From positions 1-33,049 of the forward strand of contig ONBB01000020.1 in the NCBI GenBank assembly GCA_900315935.1: a stretch of DNA of 33,049 nucleotides. The letters run 5' to 3'. A program made the translations under genes and the position numbers. This document shows positions 30,324 to 33,049 of the stretch, piece after piece (position 1 is the stretch's first letter; every line of letters starts with the position of its first letter). This DNA comes from an uncultured Bacteroidales bacterium. GTDB taxonomy: Bacteria; Bacteroidota; Bacteroidia; Bacteroidales; P3. The notes under the pieces were generated by a model. That model searched no databases. It saw only the letters and a list, made by a program, of their open reading frames with translations, and was not told where the DNA came from.

Positions 30324-30653
30324 TCAGAACACGCGGTCGCCGTTCTTCACGGGGTGGGTGGGGCGCAGGAGGACGACACCCTGGGCGGAGTAGGTGCCGA
30401 GGATGCGCACCTCACTCTTGACGGAGCCGATGTGCATCGGCTGCAGGTTGACGCAGCAGACCACCTGCGTGCCTACGAGGTCGTCGGGAGTGTAGAGGGC
30501 GGTGATTTGCGCCGACGATTTCTTCTGCCCGATTTCGGGACCGAAGTCGATGGTGACCGCATAGGCGGGATGGCGTGCTTTCTTGTTTTCGGCGACGGAC
30601 ACCACGGTGCCCACCCGCACTTCCACTTTGTCAAAGTCTGTTACATCTATCAT
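30324..30653 (-). CDS. csaA: tRNA-binding protein CsaA
   Basis: A 109-residue OB-fold protein similar to CsaA and the tRNA-binding domain of methionyl-tRNA synthetase, proposed to act as an RNA-binding or secretion-related chaperone. Family blocks: FDKVEVRVGTVVSVAENKKARHPAY at the start, then the G-P-E-IGQKKSSAQIT strand, VVCCVNLQPMHIGSVKSEVRILG and a terminal VVLLRPTHPVKNGDRVF. Length is normal. Same strand and close spacing to the LOG gene suggest cotranscription. Confidence 0.93.
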   Translation of the reverse strand: MIDVTDFDKVEVRVGTVVSVAENKKARHPAYAVTIDFGPEIGQKKSSAQITALYTPDDLVGTQVVCCVNLQPMHIGSVKSEVRILGTYSAQGVVLLRPTHPVKNGDRVF

Positions 30654-30672
30654 ATTTTTTCCGTTTAATCTG

Positions 30673-30699
30673 TTGTTTCATTTCTGCATTTTCACCGCG
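30673..30699. repeat. Intergenic 27-bp repeat, copy 1
   Basis: TTGTTTCATTTCTG followed by CATTTTCACCGCG, ending one base before the VOC gene stop. It matches 31683-31709 in 23 of 27 positions, and the second half recurs at 31121-31134. The third copy opens the 41-bp tandem array. Confidence 0.65.
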
Positions 30700-31089
30700 T
30701 TATTTCTCGTAGAGCTCGATTGGCAGTCCGTCGGGGTCTTGAAGAAAGAGGAACCGGCGGTCGGTATATTCGTCCGTCCTGATTGCCTCGTGCGAAATGG
30801 AGAGACGGTCCAGCTCGTTCACCGCTGCATCGATGTCGTCGACCTCGAAGGCCAGATGGCGCAGTCCCGTGGCTTCGGGGCGTGTCGGCCGCGGTGGTGG
30901 CGAGGGAAACGAGAACAACTCGACGACGTAATCCTCGCCCAAGGCCAGGTCGGTCTTGTACGATTGCCTTTCGGCACGGTAGTGCTCGGCGAGGACGCGC
31001 AAGCCGAGGACACATGTGTAGAACTCGAGGCTCCGCCGATAGTCGGAGCAGATGATGGCGATGTGATGTACTTTGTTCAGTTGCAGCAT
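30700..31089 (-). CDS. VOC-family metalloprotein, YaeR type
   Basis: A 129-residue glyoxalase-fold protein close to E. coli YaeR over its whole length. HHIAII at residues 8-13, FYTCVLGLRVLAE, YVVELFSFPSPPPRP, GLRHLAFEVDDIDAAV and FLFLQDPDGLPIELYEK are present in order. The metal-binding His and Glu positions of the fold are kept (HH near the N-terminus, E in VELFSF, H in LRHLAF, E in IELYEK). The catalysed reaction of this group is not settled; methylglyoxal detoxification is only a possibility. Confidence 0.9.
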   Translation of the reverse strand: MLQLNKVHHIAIICSDYRRSLEFYTCVLGLRVLAEHYRAERQSYKTDLALGEDYVVELFSFPSPPPRPTRPEATGLRHLAFEVDDIDAAVNELDRLSISHEAIRTDEYTDRRFLFLQDPDGLPIELYEK

Positions 31090-31172
31090 TGTTTCTTGTG
31101 GTAATGAAATGAATATTCGTGCATTTTCACCGCGCTCGTGAGCGACGCCCCGCAGAAGACTGAGATGTTCAT
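31077..31172 (-). pseudogene. Fragment of a LOG gene start
   Basis: Read on the minus strand from 31172 the frame begins MNISVFCGAS, nearly the same as the LOG start MNIAVFCGSS, and then continues 21 unrelated residues to a stop at 31077. At DNA level 31141-31173 matches 30271-30303 in 29 of 33 bases, exactly 870 bases apart. The ATG overlaps the stop of the TonB-domain gene (ATGA). A small duplication or the remains of a second LOG gene. Confidence 0.6.
31121..31134. repeat. Intergenic repeat, partial copy
   Basis: GCATTTTCACCGCG, identical to the second half of the copy at 30673-30699. It lies just before the LOG-start duplicate. Confidence 0.6.
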
Positions 31173-31648
31173 TGATTTTCTTTTAAATAAGGGAGGGTAA
31201 AAGGAAATGCGAAATAATAACGTACCCTTACGGACTTACCTCGATGAATACCGGGTTTCCATTTCGGCATCACTCCTACTATACGTGCGATTTCCTCACC
31301 AATACCGCATCCTATATCACGCATTATCCGTATATCAGAAAGAGAACCATTGGGTTCGACAATCACTCCAACATATATTTTCCCTGTTGCGTCACATTGT
31401 CCAACCTTCTTTAGGTTGATATTGCGTCGGATAAAAGCATACATCGAATCTAATCCGCCAGGAAACTCCGGGTCGACTTCAACAACAGTGTACACATCGT
31501 CGCTATCACAAATAGGAAGTTTGCATGTTATCTGGCGTGCCACACCATTTGAATCGATGATAATAAATGAATCAAACTCCTCATATTGCGCCAATGCATT
31601 GGCAGCCAGGGCAAGCAGGGCAGCGCATAGGAGCACTATCTTCTTCAT
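31169..31648 (-). CDS. Exported TonB C-terminal-domain protein
   Basis: A 159-residue protein. MKKIVLLCAALLALAANALA is a Sec signal peptide. The rest is a single TonB C-terminal-like domain: VEVDPEFPGGLDSMYAFIRRN, then GKIYVGVIVEPNGSLSDIRIM and VGVMPKWKPGIHRGKSVRVRYYFAFPF, the block order seen in Bacteroidota energy-transducer-like proteins. It has a signal peptide rather than the usual membrane anchor and proline-rich spacer, so it may be a free periplasmic protein rather than a functional TonB. No -7 element was recognised upstream. Composition is AT-richer than csaA and the VOC gene. Confidence 0.85.
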   Translation of the reverse strand: MKKIVLLCAALLALAANALAQYEEFDSFIIIDSNGVARQITCKLPICDSDDVYTVVEVDPEFPGGLDSMYAFIRRNINLKKVGQCDATGKIYVGVIVEPNGSLSDIRIMRDIGCGIGEEIARIVGVMPKWKPGIHRGKSVRVRYYFAFPFTLPYLKENQ

Positions 31649-31682
31649 TGTCTGAATGTGTTTGTTGTTTTACTTCATTTTA

Positions 31683-31709
31683 TTGTTTCATTCAGTCATT
31701 TTCACCGCG
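31683..31709. repeat. Intergenic 27-bp repeat, copy 2
   Basis: TTGTTTCATTCAGT followed by CATTTTCACCGCG; 23 of 27 bases agree with 30673-30699. Its last bases are the first bases of the tandem array. Confidence 0.65.
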
Positions 31710-31909
31710 CATATATGCGGGGTGGACTTTCGGTGCGAAAATCGGTCGCGCATATATGCGGGGAGCACTTTCCGGGTGAAAATCGACCGCGCATCGATGC
31801 GGAGCGCACTTTCCGGCTGAAAACCGGCCTCGCATATATACGGGGTGCGTTTGCCGGGCCGATTCGTGCCCCCGCAGATATGCGCGGTGCGTTTTCACGC
31901 CTCGGCGGG
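31706..31909. repeat. 41-bp tandem array, five units
   Basis: Units begin at 31706, 31747, 31788, 31829 and 31870, exactly 41 bases apart. Each starts with a CGCGCATATATGCGG-like palindromic core (CATCGATG in unit 3, CAGATATG in unit 5) followed by a CACTTTCCGG-GTGAAAAtcg-like half, with increasing divergence in units 4 and 5. A 41-base period is not a multiple of three, so open frames across it are not protein repeats. It fills the space between the TonB-domain gene and the end of the zinc ribbon gene, apart from the 27-bp repeat beside it. Confidence 0.92.
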
Positions 31910-32191
31910 CTACTTCTGCCAGCGCGTGAGCGTTGGGAAGTACTGGCGGAGCTGCTCGCGGTACTCGTCGGCGGTGAGGTTGAGGCCCGTGTTCTTGTTG
32001 AACTCGTCGAGGAACTGCACGCAGACCTCAATCATCTGCTCCATGGTGCAGTCCTGCGTGAAGTGGCCGTCGGCGTGGCAGTACTTGCAGTAGTCGGGGT
32101 TGTCGCTCACTACCTCGTCGCTGAGCGGCATGCCGCAGCTCTGGCAGAAATGCGTATAGTTGGGAAAGGGGTTATCCATCGTTGTTGTCAT
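31910..32191 (-). CDS. Small zinc ribbon protein
   Basis: A 93-residue protein with FCQSCGMPL (C16, C19) and YCKYCHADGHF (C35, C38), a four-cysteine zinc ribbon, followed by a helical part MEQMIEVCVQFLDEFNKNTG and a short tail. It resembles the family annotated as putative zinc ribbon domain (Zn_ribbon_2) in bacteria. The function is unknown; nucleic acid or protein binding is a guess. ATG codons at 32191 and 32179 are both possible. A TAATTTTG element on the minus strand at 32212-32219, within the fold-back sequence, may be its promoter. Confidence 0.85.
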   Translation of the reverse strand: MTTTMDNPFPNYTHFCQSCGMPLSDEVVSDNPDYCKYCHADGHFTQDCTMEQMIEVCVQFLDEFNKNTGLNLTADEYREQLRQYFPTLTRWQK

Positions 32192-32195
32192 TTGT

Positions 32196-32303
32196 GGTCG
32201 GCCTTCGGCCTCAAAATTATAAGAAAATTCATTCAGAAAATTATAAGAGTATCGCTTTTATAATTTTGAAGCCAATTTTCTTATAATTTTGAGCGAAGCG
32301 ACC
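32196..32303. repeat. AT-rich fold-back element between the transketolase and zinc ribbon genes
   Basis: A perfect 18-bp inverted repeat (32212-32229 with 32274-32291, arms starting CAAAATTATAAG) encloses a second AAAATTATAA/TTATAATTTT pair. The outer flanks, GGTCGGCCTTCGGCCT and AGCGAAGCGACC, also pair partly. Both arms contain TAATTTTG facing outward, so the minus-strand copy may be the zinc ribbon promoter. It could equally terminate the transketolase gene. Confidence 0.8.
32212..32219 (-). promoter_or_regulatory. Possible -7 element of the zinc ribbon gene
   Basis: The minus strand reads TAATTTTG preceded by TCTTA, matching TAnnTTTG, 20 bases before the ATG at 32191. Being part of an inverted repeat, a mirror copy on the plus strand (32284-32291) would point into the transketolase gene. 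Confidence 0.4.
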
Positions 32304-32307
32304 ATTA

Positions 32308-33049
32308 TTATTTTCTCTTCAGCACGGCATGCACCTTCTCGATGATGTCGGCGGCGCGGAGGTGGTAGTTGGTGAGCATCTCGTCGGGGGTGCCGCTCTC
32401 GCCGAACTTGTCATCCACCGCCACATACTCCATCGGCGTGGGGCAGTGGAGGGCGAGGGTCTGGGCCACGCTGTCGCCGAGGCCGCCGTTGAAGAGGTGC
32501 TCCTCGCAGGTGACGACGGCGCCGGTCTTGCGGATGGTGTGGATGTTGATGACTTCGCAGCTGATGCCTTCCTTCTCCAACTGCTCGGCGGCCTGCAGGG
32601 CTTCCCACACAAGGTGGCCGCAGGCGAAGAGGGTCACGTCCTTGCCCTCGATCAGCAGCTGGGCCTTGCCGATCTCGAACTTCTCATTTTCCGGCAGGAA
32701 GCAGGGCATCTTGGAGCGGCCGAGGCGCAGATAGACGGGCCCGACGTGCTCGGCGGCGGCCAGCGTGGCGGCCTTGGCCTGGTTGAAGTCGGCGGGCACC
32801 AGCACGGTCATGTTGGGCAGCACCTTCATCAGGGCGATGTCCTCCATGGTCTGGTGCGTGGCGCCGTCCTCGCCGAGCGAGATGCCGGCGTGCGAGCCGC
32901 AGATCTTGACGTTCTTGTTCGAGTAGCACACCACTTGGCGTATCTGGTCGTAGACGCGGCCGGTGACGAACTCGGCGAAGCCCCCGATGAAGGGCACCTT
33001 GCCGCAGAGGCTCAGGCCGGCGGCGATGCCGACCATGTTGGCCTCGGCG
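32308..33049 (-). CDS. Transketolase C-terminal subunit, 5' end beyond the window
   Basis: The C-terminal half of a split transketolase, which works with a separate N-terminal subunit on pentose phosphates. Visible are AEANMVGIAAGLSLCGKVPF at the cut edge, FAEFVTGRVYDQIRQVVCYSN, the conserved glycine-rich SHAGISLGEDGATHQTMEDI with the thiamine-interacting segment of the pyrimidine domain, and LMKVLPNMTVLVPADFNQA. The transketolase C domain follows, EGKDVTLFACGHLVWEALQA, ending in DIIEKVHAVLKRK. The reading frame is open to 33049, so the internal methionine at 33036 is not the start. The N-terminal subunit gene should lie just to the right. A 1-deoxyxylulose-type role is less likely because of the split architecture. 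Confidence 0.9.
   Translation of the reverse strand, partial: AEANMVGIAAGLSLCGKVPFIGGFAEFVTGRVYDQIRQVVCYSNKNVKICGSHAGISLGEDGATHQTMEDIALMKVLPNMTVLVPADFNQAKAATLAAAEHVGPVYLRLGRSKMPCFLPENEKFEIGKAQLLIEGKDVTLFACGHLVWEALQAAEQLEKEGISCEVINIHTIRKTGAVVTCEEHLFNGGLGDSVAQTLALHCPTPMEYVAVDDKFGESGTPDEMLTNYHLRAADIIEKVHAVLKRK

Noticed and set aside
31706-31909. CRISPR array
   Set aside because: Units follow each other without unique spacers, the whole 41-base period diverges together, and there are no cas1/cas2 genes nearby. The Cas4-like gene at 28782 is an isolated nuclease-fold protein.
31658-32263. A 201-codon plus-strand frame over the tandem array and zinc ribbon gene
   Set aside because: Chance frame; the 41-base period prevents a regular peptide repeat and the minus strand holds a four-cysteine zinc ribbon protein.

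Overview
The window reads as chromosomal DNA of a GC-rich member of the Bacteroidota, most likely order Bacteroidales. The main evidence is the promoters: about ten genes are preceded by the phylum-specific -7 element TAnnTTTG, usually as GTTGTAnnTTTGC, and classical Shine-Dalgarno sites are scarce. The gene content agrees: a glycine-lipid acyltransferase pair, a purH-mreB unit, L33 followed by a DUF4295 protein, a split transketolase, a short CstA and TonB-C-terminal and lipoprotein families typical of the phylum. No rRNA, tRNA, CRISPR array or insertion sequence with a transposase was found.

Layout. Bases 1-580 hold no convincing gene but carry a promoter-like site and several palindromic repeats. 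A uracil-DNA-glycosylase-like protein and mannose-1-phosphate guanylyltransferase follow (582-2421), meeting a small membrane protein tail to tail. An envelope operon (2737-6758) encodes two glycine-lipid-type acyltransferases, the GTPase EngB and the PBP4-type peptidase DacB. The minus strand then carries purH-mreB (9466-6938) and pfkA plus an AT-rich lipoprotein (12275-9648). The plus strand resumes with rpmG-DUF4295, an outer-membrane barrel protein, ileS, an M20 amidohydrolase, glmM, phoH, ispE, a class II aldolase, sppA and cstA (12497-26559). These are housekeeping functions in translation, sugar phosphate and cell-wall precursor supply, isoprenoid synthesis and envelope proteolysis.

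From about 26.6 kb to the right edge the character changes. There is a secreted YD-like repeat protein, an orphaned antitoxin with a toxin broken by a stop codon, an AT-rich lipoprotein, then a leftward series of small genes: a Cas4-like nuclease, LOG protein, CsaA, a YaeR-type VOC protein, a TonB-domain protein, a zinc ribbon protein and the C-terminal transketolase subunit, cut by the window edge. Fold-back sequences, a 41-bp tandem array and a short duplicated gene start lie between them.

The most unusual signal is repetitive DNA spread through otherwise ordinary genes. Tandem heptamers of the type TGGAAAG lie inside the reading frames of manC, ileS, glmM and ispE, always in the same orientation and without breaking the frame. 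Larger palindromic elements appear to sit in frame inside the Cas4-like and LOG genes; one resembles a non-coding element near the left edge. A 67-74 bp intergenic repeat with a variable number of 11-bp units occurs three times, and heptamer, octamer or 9-mer arrays sit on gene boundaries, twice containing a stop codon. I see no complete new multi-gene system; the repeat ecology and its tolerance inside essential proteins is the best candidate for something under-described.
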